A DNA stretch of 8,612 nt from Bacillota bacterium (GCA_018725535.1 QLUS01000065.1:1-8612); one strand, 5' to 3'. Positions 1 through 7,609 are shown, counted from the stretch's first letter. Program-made: numbers and translations. Notes: generated by a model from the sequence alone, not told the origin.

Positions 1-2003
1 AGAAACGCATACATATCCGCGCTCTCCGCGATAATCTTGCTGGTGGGCTTGCCTGCGCCGTGGCCCGCCTTCATTTCTACGCGCATGATGATGGGGTTGT
101 CCCCCTTGTAGTGCTCTTCTAGGGTGGCCATAAACTTAAAGGCGTGTGCGGGGACGACTCGGTCGTCAGTGTCCGCCGTCATAATCAGGGTGGGCGGGTA
201 ATCGACGCCATCCCGCAGATTGTGTAGCGGCGAATAGGCATACATAAACCTAAAGTGCTCGGGGTCAGCATCGGCATTGCCGTACTCGCCGACCCAGTAG
301 CGGCCGACGGTAAACTTATGGTAGCGCAGCATATCGATCACCGGTACGCGGCATACGACGGCACCGTATAGCTCAGGTCTTTGCGTCATGCAAGCCGCTA
401 CCAGCAAACCGCCGTTGCTGCCGCCCATAATGGCGAGTTTCCCGCGCGAGGTGTAGCCTTCGCGTACCAGAAACTCGGCCGCCGCATGGAAGTCATCGAA
501 GACATTTTGCTTGTTAGCGAGCATGCCCGCTCGATGCCAATCCTCACCGTACTCGCCCCCGCCGCGCAGGCAAGCCTCAGCCCATACGCCGCCTCGCTCC
601 AGCCATGCGACGACGCCTTCCGAGAAGCTAGGGGTCATACTGATGTTAAAGCCGCCGTAGCCGTAGAGTAAAGTAGGCGCTTTGCCATCTAAGGATAGTC
701 CCCGCTTATGCACTATAAACAGCGGCACTTGTGTTCCGTCTCGCGAGGGATAGAACACTTGTTTTGCTTCATATGCCGTGTGGTCAAAGTTCATGGAGCT
801 GTCCCACACAGGGGCGAGGCTGCGTGCCTTAAAGTCGTAGCGGAACACCGTCGCAGGAAACAAAAACGAGGTAAAGCTGAAGAACATGGCGTCGTGGTGC
901 TTCTTCCCAGATACGTCAGTGACTGAGCCCAGAGTGGGGAGCTCAACGGTGCCGTCGGAAGCCCCATCCAGCGTAAACAGACGTACGGCGTGATGGGCGT
1001 GTCTTAAGTAGGTGACCACTAGTTGCTCGTTGATGATATAGGCTTGGTCGATAGATTCGTTGGTCTCAGGCACTATCGTCTGCCAGTGCTCTTGCGCGGG
1101 GCGGTTAATGTCAATCGCTACAATCTTGCCGCGCGGTGCATCCAGTGTTGCATAGAAGTAAAATTTTCCTTCTTCGTTGCCCAGTATATGGTATGCCGCA
1201 TCGGCTGTGTCAAGCAGCTTGACGACTCCGGCCTGCGACCCGAGTTCCTGATAGTAGAACCTGTTAACGGGGTCAGTCCCGTGCCAGACAGTTAAGAACA
1301 AGTACTTGCCGTCCTCACTGACTGCCGGAGAAAATCCGAGCTCTTTAAAATCGGGCCGCTCGTAGATCAGCTTATCGTCAAACTGCGCTGTCCCGAGCGC
1401 GTGGAAGAAGACTTTGTTGTGGTAGCTTTCTTCCCCGGGCTTTACGGTCGTGGGGTCTTGGAAGCGGCTGTAGAAGAATCCGCTACCGTCAGGCAGCCAA
1501 GCAATATTGGTGAATTTTACGTGGTGCAGAACGTCCGGATACTCTTGCCCGCTATCTACAGCGAGCACGCGAATTTCCTGCCAGTCGCTGCCGCTTGCTG
1601 ACCGCGCATAGGCAAGTAGCCTACCGCACCTAGAAACACTCATATTGGTAAGTGCAACCGTGCCGTCGCTGCTAAACTCATTGGGGTCTAAGATCGCGCG
1701 CGGCGTGCCCTCTAGCCCTTCCTGCATATACAGCACGGCTTGGTTTTGCAGCCCGTCGTTCTTTTGGAAAAAGTACCTCGTCCCGACTCTTTGCGGCACG
1801 GTGTATCGCGGGTGGTTCCAAAGTTCGGCTAGCCTTTCCCTAAGCGGCTCTCTCGCTGGTAGATCGCTAAGGAACTGAACGGCGCGTGCGTCGTGGCGTG
1901 CAATAAACGCGGTTGTGTCCGGGTCACTGTTGTCTTCGAGGTAGCGATACGGGTCTGCTACTAGTGTTCCGTGGAAGTTGTCGACGATATTGTCTTTACG
2001 CAT
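1..2003 (-). CDS. Prolyl oligopeptidase (S9A serine peptidase), C-terminus cut by window edge
   Basis: This protein should cleave short peptides after proline in the cytoplasm. Reading the minus strand from the ATG at 2001-2003 gives 667 codons without a stop, running off the left edge. The N-terminus has the family pattern DNFHGTLVADPYRYLED at about residues 8-24. The middle fits the beta-propeller that screens substrates by size. The C-terminal alpha/beta-hydrolase domain has RGGGEYGEDWH, the nucleophile motif GGSNGG (Ser529), TADTDDRVVP (catalytic Asp613, Arg615) and AGHGAGKPT (His648). The spacing of the triad is close to that of the porcine enzyme. Family members are about 680-710 residues, so only some 15-25 residues should be missing. 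No signal peptide is seen. The start is supported by AGGAGG at 2010-2015, six bases upstream. It stands alone, divergent from the next gene, so its physiological role (peptide scavenging or turnover) is inferred. Confidence 0.95.
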   Translation of the reverse strand, partial: MRKDNIVDNFHGTLVADPYRYLEDNSDPDTTAFIARHDARAVQFLSDLPAREPLRERLAELWNHPRYTVPQRVGTRYFFQKNDGLQNQAVLYMQEGLEGTPRAILDPNEFSSDGTVALTNMSVSRCGRLLAYARSASGSDWQEIRVLAVDSGQEYPDVLHHVKFTNIAWLPDGSGFFYSRFQDPTTVKPGEESYHNKVFFHALGTAQFDDKLIYERPDFKELGFSPAVSEDGKYLFLTVWHGTDPVNRFYYQELGSQAGVVKLLDTADAAYHILGNEEGKFYFYATLDAPRGKIVAIDINRPAQEHWQTIVPETNESIDQAYIINEQLVVTYLRHAHHAVRLFTLDGASDGTVELPTLGSVTDVSGKKHHDAMFFSFTSFLFPATVFRYDFKARSLAPVWDSSMNFDHTAYEAKQVFYPSRDGTQVPLFIVHKRGLSLDGKAPTLLYGYGGFNISMTPSFSEGVVAWLERGGVWAEACLRGGGEYGEDWHRAGMLANKQNVFDDFHAAAEFLVREGYTSRGKLAIMGGSNGGLLVAACMTQRPELYGAVVCRVPVIDMLRYHKFTVGRYWVGEYGNADADPEHFRFMYAYSPLHNLRDGVDYPPTLIMTADTDDRVVPAHAFKFMATLEEHYKGDNPIIMRVEMKAGHGAGKPTSKIIAESADMYAF

Positions 2004-2071
2004 CTTAGCCCTCCTATCGTTATGCTTAGCACTAGTTTCCACGCTTAAAGAGAGAATCCTTGTTCAGGTGT

Positions 2072-2134
2072 CGCTTGCCGCTTGCCGCTTGCCGCTTGCC
2101 GCTTGCCGCTGTCCGCTTGCCGCTGTCCGCTTGC
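2072..2134. repeat. Heptamer tandem repeat, nine copies of CGCTTGC or variant
   Basis: Nine contiguous 7-bp units fill these 63 bases. Seven are exactly CGCTTGC. Units six (2107-2113) and eight (2121-2127) read CGCTGTC, giving the order A-A-A-A-A-B-A-B-A. The alternating end suggests that a 14-bp A-B pair was also duplicated. A further degenerate copy, CGCTTGA at 2147-2153, lies out of phase and contributes most of the -35 box of the downstream promoter. The array lies between two divergent genes. Such short tandem arrays usually change copy number by replication slippage. Any regulatory role here is inference. Confidence 0.93.
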
Positions 2135-2149
2135 TCCCTTGTGCGCCGC

Positions 2150-2178
2150 TTGACGTACAAGCCCCTGCAGTCCATACT
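2150..2178 (+). promoter_or_regulatory. Sigma-A-type promoter for the plus-strand unknown gene
   Basis: A -35 box TTGACG (2150-2155, five of six consensus bases) is followed by exactly 17 bp and a -10 box CATACT (2173-2178, four of six). Transcription would begin near 2185. That is only about six bases before the ATG at 2191 and about 21 before the GTG at 2206. The -35 box begins inside a degenerate copy of the upstream heptamer repeat. This is predicted from sequence only. Confidence 0.6.
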
Positions 2179-2192
2179 CATGGTGTAGAAAT

Positions 2193-2197
2193 GAGGG
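2193..2197 (+). promoter_or_regulatory. Probable ribosome binding site favouring the GTG start at 2206
   Basis: GAGGG lies eight bases before the in-frame GTG at 2206-2208, a normal Shine-Dalgarno spacing. The ATG at 2191 has no comparable purine-rich site and would sit almost at the predicted transcript end. The GTG start is therefore preferred, although the difference is only five residues. Confidence 0.5.
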
Positions 2198-2205
2198 ATG
2201 AGCGA

Positions 2206-3264
2206 GTGGGTTTGTCTTACGATTTGGATTTGCCTTGTACCCTAAACGAGGCGCTGCAATCGCTGTCAAAGGCACAGTTGATTGAACTGCGCGACCTAGC
2301 TGAGCTAAAGATTTCGTCTGGCTTGCGCAAGCAGGACATGCTGGCAAAGCTAGAAGCAGAACTACCGGGCAACATCAACAAGGTGTTTAACTTGTTTGAC
2401 GAGAGCAGGGCAAGCCTGATACGCTTGGTGCTTTCGCACCGCGGGGCGCTACCACTGCGTGAGATAGACCTTGCAGCCGACGACCTCCACTGCCTCACCG
2501 GGCAAGGAGTATTTGTAGTAGGGGAAAACAACGCTCAACCGTGCCTTGGCGTACCTGTGGAATTGCTGGAGCGTTTTCAGCAATTTGATGGTCTGCCTTA
2601 TGCTGAACGTGTAGCCACTAATACACGGTGGGTTGTTGCTTTACAGGGGATGATTTACCACTATGGGGTTATCCAAATGTTTCAAGCATTTGACTATCTA
2701 AGTCTGCTCTTTGGAGTAGAAGAAAAATACAACATGCGCCCCTCATTTTGGGAGGTCCTGCCTGCCATGCAGGAGTTTCGCGGCTTGTACCATGTCGCAG
2801 ACCAATATTTCTGCGACGCATCAATCGATACTTCCACACATGTCCTTGACCGTCGGCCAGCCGAACTGGGATACAAGCTGTTTAACCTAGAAGATCTATA
2901 CGCCGCCGCCGATCCGCTGTATATAGATCCAACGGTGGAAAGCGACCTGCTGGAGGATTATCTGCTTGAGCATTACGACTTGACCGAAGATAATGCTAAG
3001 CGACTTATGCATGTCGGGCGACGCTTCGCCCTGCGCGAGGGTGATGTAAGTGCGGCACTGGCGGCCTATGCTGTAGTCTGCAACGGGGGGTCGTCTGAAC
3101 TCGACCCAGAACTAGTCAGACTCGTAGTGGATTACCTTGAGCACACTCCGCATTGGGCGTTGTGCGGACATGCTATGGCCGACTTAGCCCCGCACCTGCC
3201 CGCCCGAGAAGGAGCATCAGGCAAATTGGTCGACTTTAGCGAATATAAAAACCGTAGTAAGTAA
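2206..3264 (+). CDS. Uncharacterised protein with N-terminal Rho-N/SAP-like motif
   Basis: The function is not recognised. From the GTG at 2206 the protein has 352 residues; an ATG at 2191 would add five. Residues about 13-49 (numbered from the GTG) form two helices with the sequence LSKAQLIELRDL and then LRKQDMLAKL. This resembles the Rho-N/SAP helix-extended-loop-helix fold; transcription factor Rho has a similar RKQD segment. Residues about 57-125 look like a small winged-helix-type domain (predicted helices, then GQGVFVVGENN and a proline-led helix). The rest is mostly helical and acidic, ending in a basic tail. No signal peptide, membrane segment or cysteine-rich zinc motif is seen, so a cytoplasmic location is likely. 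A nucleic-acid-binding role is only a guess from the N-terminal motif. In-frame sequence continues upstream to a TTG at 1978, but that part reads through the promoter, the heptamer array and the antisense of the peptidase start, so it is rejected. The gene converges with lpdA across a 50-bp gap. Confidence 0.8.
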   Translation: MGLSYDLDLPCTLNEALQSLSKAQLIELRDLAELKISSGLRKQDMLAKLEAELPGNINKVFNLFDESRASLIRLVLSHRGALPLREIDLAADDLHCLTGQGVFVVGENNAQPCLGVPVELLERFQQFDGLPYAERVATNTRWVVALQGMIYHYGVIQMFQAFDYLSLLFGVEEKYNMRPSFWEVLPAMQEFRGLYHVADQYFCDASIDTSTHVLDRRPAELGYKLFNLEDLYAAADPLYIDPTVESDLLEDYLLEHYDLTEDNAKRLMHVGRRFALREGDVSAALAAYAVVCNGGSSELDPELVRLVVDYLEHTPHWALCGHAMADLAPHLPAREGASGKLVDFSEYKNRSK

Positions 3265-3314
3265 TGCAACACCCCGCCCATCACGACCAGAGTTTTCTGC
3301 TAGCCTAGGCTTTG

Positions 3315-4736
3315 CTAAACACCGCTGGGCGTTCGCTTTACCCTTGGCGGGGCATGTATGGCCCGGCCTTCCACCCCAAGCACTGCCTCTAGAAAAGCCT
3401 CCGATATGGTGGGATGGGCGTGGATGGTGCGGCCGATATCGCTAACGGTGAGACAGTGCTCTACGGCTAGGGCGGCTTCATGGATAACGGTACTGGCGTG
3501 GGATCCTAGCACATGGACGCCGATCACTTGCTTATTGTCTGCACGCGCCACGACTTTAACCAGTCCAAATTCTTCACCCATGGTTACGGCCTTGGAATTT
3601 GCGCCTAGCAAAAACTTGCTGACGATAATCTCAATTCCCTGCCTTGTGGCCTCATCTTCGCTTAGGCCGACAGCTGCCACCTCGGGCGAGGTAAACACCA
3701 CGGCAGGGACCGCGTTGTAGTTAATGTGACCGTTTTGGCCTAGTATGCCTTCAACGCAGGCTTTGCCTTCCTCGGAGGCCACGTGGGCAAGCATGTGGCC
3801 TCCGATAACATCGCCAATGGCATAAATGCCTGGCGCGGTTGTGGCAAACTTATCGTCAACTTTGATGCCTTTGCGGTCGTACTCTACACCCACCAGCTCC
3901 AGGTTAAGACCGGCGACATTAATTTCCCGCCCCGTAGCGACTAGGATATTTTCCGCTGCGAAGCTCGCATCGCCGTGCTTGCCCTCGGCTAAAACGGTAA
4001 GCGTATTACTTTCGCTCCTAGTGATGCTCTTAACTCGCATGTCAGTGGCTATTGCAACACCTGCTTTACGCAGCGCTGAAGAAAGGCGGGCCACGATTTC
4101 CCTGTCCATCAGGTGCAGAATACGTGGCATATACTCGACCACAGTGACCACAGTGCCAAAGGAGCTGAAGATACTGGCAAACTCCATGCCGATGACTCCA
4201 CCACCTACGACTATCATGCTCTTAGGTATGTCTGCGATGGCCAATAGGTCGTTACTATTTAGGACTCCGGGCAGTTCGGTGCCCGGTAGGGGTAAAGTGG
4301 CGGGTACGGAGCCGGTGGCAATAATGATGTAGTCGCTCTCTAGGTAGAGTTTTTCGTGAGCCTTAGTCATTATGCACAGTTGACTTGGGCCGCTGAAAGT
4401 AGCGGTTCCTTCAATGTAGTCGATTCCGTAAGACTTAATGAGTTGAGCGATACCGTGACGCAGGTCAGAAACCACTCGCTCTTTGCGGCGCTGTACCTTG
4501 ACCATGTCAATGGTAAAGCCCGAATGGATTACGCCGAATTCCTCGCTGCGTGATAGGGCGTGAATGATTTGGGCGTTCTGACAGAGCGTCTTGGTGGGGA
4601 TGCATCCCCAATTAAGGCAAGTGCCGCCAAGATTATCCTTTTCCACTAAGGTGACGCTGGCGCCAAGCTGTGCCGCGCGGATAGCTGCCACGTAGCCCCC
4701 GGGTCCGCCACCAATGATAGTTATGTTGCGTCGCAA
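3315..4736 (-). CDS. lpdA: Dihydrolipoamide dehydrogenase (glycine cleavage L protein, E3)
   Basis: This 473-residue flavoprotein reoxidises the dihydrolipoyl arm of GcvH, passing electrons through FAD and a disulfide to NAD+. The FAD-binding GGGPGG is at residues 9-14. The redox-active pair Cys40/Cys45 lies in GGTCLNWGCIPTK. The NAD-binding GGGVIGMEFA is at 178-187 and the second FAD motif (YAIGD) at 305-309. The C-terminal HPTISE supplies the catalytic pair His441/Glu446. All expected residues are present and the length is normal for the family. The start codon is TTG, chosen because a perfect AGGAGG lies seven bases upstream and the FAD motif begins at the usual distance. It is the last gene of the gcv operon, 51 bp after gcvPB with no terminator between, which suggests an L protein serving glycine cleavage. 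It could also serve other 2-oxoacid dehydrogenases in the cell. Confidence 0.96.
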   Translation of the reverse strand: MRRNITIIGGGPGGYVAAIRAAQLGASVTLVEKDNLGGTCLNWGCIPTKTLCQNAQIIHALSRSEEFGVIHSGFTIDMVKVQRRKERVVSDLRHGIAQLIKSYGIDYIEGTATFSGPSQLCIMTKAHEKLYLESDYIIIATGSVPATLPLPGTELPGVLNSNDLLAIADIPKSMIVVGGGVIGMEFASIFSSFGTVVTVVEYMPRILHLMDREIVARLSSALRKAGVAIATDMRVKSITRSESNTLTVLAEGKHGDASFAAENILVATGREINVAGLNLELVGVEYDRKGIKVDDKFATTAPGIYAIGDVIGGHMLAHVASEEGKACVEGILGQNGHINYNAVPAVVFTSPEVAAVGLSEDEATRQGIEIIVSKFLLGANSKAVTMGEEFGLVKVVARADNKQVIGVHVLGSHASTVIHEAALAVEHCLTVSDIGRTIHAHPTISEAFLEAVLGVEGRAIHAPPRVKRTPSGV

Positions 4737-4743
4737 GTTGTGT

Positions 4744-4749
4744 CCTCCT
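4744..4749 (-). promoter_or_regulatory. Ribosome binding site fixing the TTG start of lpdA
   Basis: A perfect AGGAGG on the minus strand lies seven bases before the TTG at 4734-4736. No nearby in-frame ATG or GTG is better placed, and starting further inside would remove the FAD-binding strand. The TTG is therefore the likely start. Confidence 0.85.
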
Positions 4750-4787
4750 GACTGAGCTGATGTCGCTATGCGTTAGGTCTACTGGGC

Positions 4788-6245
4788 CTACTTAAAGACA
4801 TGCCTTAGCACCGGCTGACGCACGGCCTTGACTTCATCGAGGCGGCCCACCACGGTAGTTTGCGGTGCACTTCTGACTAACGCAGGATTAGACTCGACTT
4901 CGTCAGCAATCTTCAGCATCGCGTCAATAAAAGAATCTAGCGTTTCTTTGGGTTCACTCTCGACCGGCTCTATCATGATGGCCTCCTTAACAGTAAGGGG
5001 GAAATACACAGTAGGCGGGTGAAAGCCATAATCTAAGAGTCGCTTGGCGATATCAAGCGTGGATGCGCCCTGTTGCTTTTGCTTGGTCCCACTCAGTACA
5101 AACTCGTGCATGCATATGCGGTCATAGGGCAAGTCGTAGCGTGTCTTGAGGTGGTGCAACATGTAGTTGGCGTTTAGCACCGCCGTGTCGGAAACATGGC
5201 GCAGTCCTGCAGCCCCCATGCTGAGAATGTAGGCGTAGGCTCGAATGAGTGCAGCAAAATGGCCGTAGAAGTTCTTGATTCGGCCTATCGACTGCGGACG
5301 GGCGTAGTCCAAGAAGTACTTTTCGCCGTCGAACTCCACGGTTGGGCAGGGGAGAAAAGGAACCAGCCTCTCTTTAACCCCAATCGGGCCTGCGCCGGGC
5401 CCGCCGCCGCCGTGGGGAGTGGCAAACGTCTTGTGCAGATTAAGGTGCACCACATCAAATCCCATATCCCCCGGGCGAGTAATGCCCAAGATAGCGTTAG
5501 CGTTTGCGCCGTCGTAGTACAGCAAACCGCCACAGTCATGCACCATTGCTGCGATATCCACAATGTTTAGTTCAAAGAGGCCTAAGGTGTTTGGGTTAGT
5601 GAGCATCAATCCCGCGATATCATCGCCCATCAACTGCTTAAGCTCTGCGACATCTACGCCGCCCCGCTCATCAGACTTAACTTCCACTGTCTCATACCCG
5701 GCAGCTGCGGCGGTCGCCGGGTTAGTGCCATGGGCTGAGTCAGGAACGATGAACTTGCGGCGTTTATGGTCACCTCGGCTCCGGTGGTAAGCCTTTATGG
5801 CCATAACGCCGGCCAATTCACCATGGGCACCGGCTGCGGGCACTAAGGACATCCGCGCCATACCGGTTATTTCTGCTAAGATGCTGTCTAGACGATACAT
5901 TAACTCAAGGCTGCCCTGGGACAGTTCCTCGGGTTGATAGGGGTGTGAGTCAGCAAAGCCTTTCAGGCGGGCCAAGTCTTCGTCAATTTTAGGGTTGTAC
6001 TTCATCGTGCATGAACCTAATGGATAGAAGCCTTGGTCGACTCCGTAGTTGCGCTTGGAGAGCTCGGTGAAATGGCGAACTGCGTCTACTTCGCTGACTT
6101 CTGGTAGCTCAGCAGCTTGCTCTCGCAGCAGTTTTGCGGGGAATATAGTATTGGCGCTGAGTGCAGGGGTGTCAAGTTCCGGCAACTGGTAGCCCTTACG
6201 GCCGATGACGCTCTTCTCAAAGATGAGGTTTGTCACTTTGCGCAT
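4788..6245 (-). CDS. gcvPB: Glycine dehydrogenase (decarboxylating) subunit 2, PLP-binding
   Basis: This is the PLP-carrying half of the P protein. With GcvPA it decarboxylates glycine and transfers the aminomethyl group to the lipoyl arm of GcvH. The 485-residue length is normal for the split form. Visible motifs are YPLGSCTMKYNP (74-85), HPYQPEELSQG (101-111), PDSAHGTNPA (168-177) and HLNLHKTFATPHGGGGPG (267-284), in which Lys272 should form the Schiff base with PLP. The ATG start follows the gcvPA stop with no spacer (TAGATG). Its ribosome binding site must lie inside the end of gcvPA, where the sequence AAGGTGGTGG is found. This points to translational coupling and equal amounts of the two subunits. 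No damage is seen. Confidence 0.97.
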   Translation of the reverse strand: MRKVTNLIFEKSVIGRKGYQLPELDTPALSANTIFPAKLLREQAAELPEVSEVDAVRHFTELSKRNYGVDQGFYPLGSCTMKYNPKIDEDLARLKGFADSHPYQPEELSQGSLELMYRLDSILAEITGMARMSLVPAAGAHGELAGVMAIKAYHRSRGDHKRRKFIVPDSAHGTNPATAAAAGYETVEVKSDERGGVDVAELKQLMGDDIAGLMLTNPNTLGLFELNIVDIAAMVHDCGGLLYYDGANANAILGITRPGDMGFDVVHLNLHKTFATPHGGGGPGAGPIGVKERLVPFLPCPTVEFDGEKYFLDYARPQSIGRIKNFYGHFAALIRAYAYILSMGAAGLRHVSDTAVLNANYMLHHLKTRYDLPYDRICMHEFVLSGTKQKQQGASTLDIAKRLLDYGFHPPTVYFPLTVKEAIMIEPVESEPKETLDSFIDAMLKIADEVESNPALVRSAPQTTVVGRLDEVKAVRQPVLRHVFK

Positions 6246-7583
6246 CTATTCCACCACCTTCGCTACGAGATTGTCTATTTCTGCTTTGGTGCGCTTTTCC
6301 GTTACGGCCAAGAACCAGTGATTCTTCAGCTCGGGGTAGTCTTGGCCGAGGTCGTAACCTCCGAGGATGTTGTGCCGGAGGAGCTTTCGGTTTAGATCTT
6401 GCAGAGGTACCTTTGACTTTACTACAAACTCCTTAAAGAAGGTATGGTCAAATGCAGGCTCAAAGTGCCCTGTCTTAAGGAGCTCGCCATATGCGTAATG
6501 GGACTTAGACAGACACTGTTCGGCTACTTCCTTAAGGCCAACCTTGCCCATGACCGTCATGTAAATGGCGGTGGCGAGGGCGATGAGCGCGTTGTTGGTG
6601 CAAATGTTAGACGTGGCCTTTTCGCGACGTATGTGTTGCTCGCGGGTCTGCATGGTGAGCACAAAGGCACGGTTCCCCTCGATATCAGTGGTAGCGCCGA
6701 CAATGCGCCCAGGCATGTGGCGTAGCAGTTTCTGGGTAGCGGACATAAAGCCGACGTAAGGGCCACCGTAACTCAAGGGCACTCCTAGGGCTTGGCCATC
6801 GCCTACAGCTATATCTGCTCCCTGTTCACCTGGCGACTTAAGTACCCCGAGCGACAGGGGATCTACGCTTGTGATTAGCAGTGCTCCTACCGCATGCGTT
6901 GTGTCGGCAGCCGCTCTGATGTCCTCCGCAATGCCAAAAAAGTTAGGGCTTTGGACGACGACCGCAGCGGTATTCATACTGATAGCTGCTTGTAGGAGCT
7001 CGATGTCCAGTTGGCCGCGCTTGTGGGGGACGGTTTTAATGACCATGTCGCGCGTGTCGCTGTAGGTTCTAAGCACGGCTCGATTCTCCGGATGCACCGA
7101 GTCGGCTACAATTATTTCGTTGCGACGGGTAGCGTTACATGCCATAATGGCGGCTTCTGCCAGTGCGGTGGCTCCGTCATAAACCGAAGCGTTGGCTACG
7201 TCTAAACCGGTGAGTTCGCAAATCATGGTTTGAAACTCAAAAATGGCCTGCAGGGTGCCTTGGCTGATTTCGGGTTGGTAGGGAGTGTAGGCAGTAAAGA
7301 ACTCTTGTCGCAGCAGCATATGGTTTATGACGCTCGGTATGTAGTGGTCGTACGCGCCGGCACCGAGAAAGCAAGTGTAATTGCGGGCTCCGAGGTTGTT
7401 GTTAGCTAGCGCCGTCATGTGGGCAGTCAATTCTAGCTCTGAATGGCTTTTGGGGATCTTCAGGGGACGTCTAAGGCGTACTTTGTCAGGGATGTCGGCA
7501 AAGAGTTCCTCCATGTCTTGCATTCCTAGGGTGGCGAGCATGTCTTTGCGCTCCGCCTCAGTGTTGGGGATGTAACGGTGCAT
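6246..7583 (-). CDS. gcvPA: Glycine dehydrogenase (decarboxylating) subunit 1
   Basis: This is the N-terminal half of the P protein, split off as a separate 445-residue subunit as in many Firmicutes, Thermus and archaea. It has the PLP-enzyme fold but lacks the PLP lysine, and it pairs with GcvPB. In the Thermus enzyme the pair forms a heterotetramer. The N-terminus HRYIPNTEAERKDML is typical. ARNYTCFLGAGAYDHYIP (66-83), AYTPYQPEISQG (98-109) and NASVYDGATA (131-140) are the conserved blocks of this subunit. The ATG start has AGGAGG at 7590-7595, six bases upstream. The gene begins 26 bp after gcvH and its stop touches the gcvPB start codon. Confidence 0.97.
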   Translation of the reverse strand: MHRYIPNTEAERKDMLATLGMQDMEELFADIPDKVRLRRPLKIPKSHSELELTAHMTALANNNLGARNYTCFLGAGAYDHYIPSVINHMLLRQEFFTAYTPYQPEISQGTLQAIFEFQTMICELTGLDVANASVYDGATALAEAAIMACNATRRNEIIVADSVHPENRAVLRTYSDTRDMVIKTVPHKRGQLDIELLQAAISMNTAAVVVQSPNFFGIAEDIRAAADTTHAVGALLITSVDPLSLGVLKSPGEQGADIAVGDGQALGVPLSYGGPYVGFMSATQKLLRHMPGRIVGATTDIEGNRAFVLTMQTREQHIRREKATSNICTNNALIALATAIYMTVMGKVGLKEVAEQCLSKSHYAYGELLKTGHFEPAFDHTFFKEFVVKSKVPLQDLNRKLLRHNILGGYDLGQDYPELKNHWFLAVTEKRTKAEIDNLVAKVVE

Positions 7584-7609
7584 GACCTTCCTCCTCCCAA
7601 TAGTGAGAA

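Noticed and set aside
381..1878. Several plus-strand reading frames of 66-96 residues
   Set aside because: They lie opposite the intact prolyl oligopeptidase frame, which has a complete catalytic triad. They are antisense shadows.
2010..2070. A minus-strand promoter for the peptidase
   Set aside because: The best -10 candidate (CATAAC) has no convincing -35 at 16-18 bp. A promoter must exist in this region or in the repeat, but the sequence does not fix it.
2072..2134. The tandem repeat as a CRISPR array
   Set aside because: Units are 7 bp and directly adjacent, with no spacers, and no cas gene is nearby. It is a simple tandem repeat.
2045..2347. Minus-strand 100-residue reading frame across the repeat region
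   Set aside because: Its C-terminal part is the translated heptamer array and it lies antisense to the unknown gene and its promoter. No ribosome binding site or family pattern is seen.
3265..3314. A shared terminator in the convergent gap
   Set aside because: The gap has a loop-less palindrome AGCCTAGGCT (3302-3311) and a four-base stem CAGA/TCTG, but no stable GC-rich hairpin followed by a T-run in either direction.
4737..4787. A separate promoter or terminator between gcvPB and lpdA
   Set aside because: The 51 bp contain the ribosome binding site but no stable hairpin and no clear promoter boxes, so read-through from gcvPB is the simpler view.
3358..7575. Plus-strand and alternate-frame readings inside lpdA, gcvPB and gcvPA
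   Set aside because: Each overlaps a gene with clear family motifs along its full length, and none has recognisable protein features of its own.
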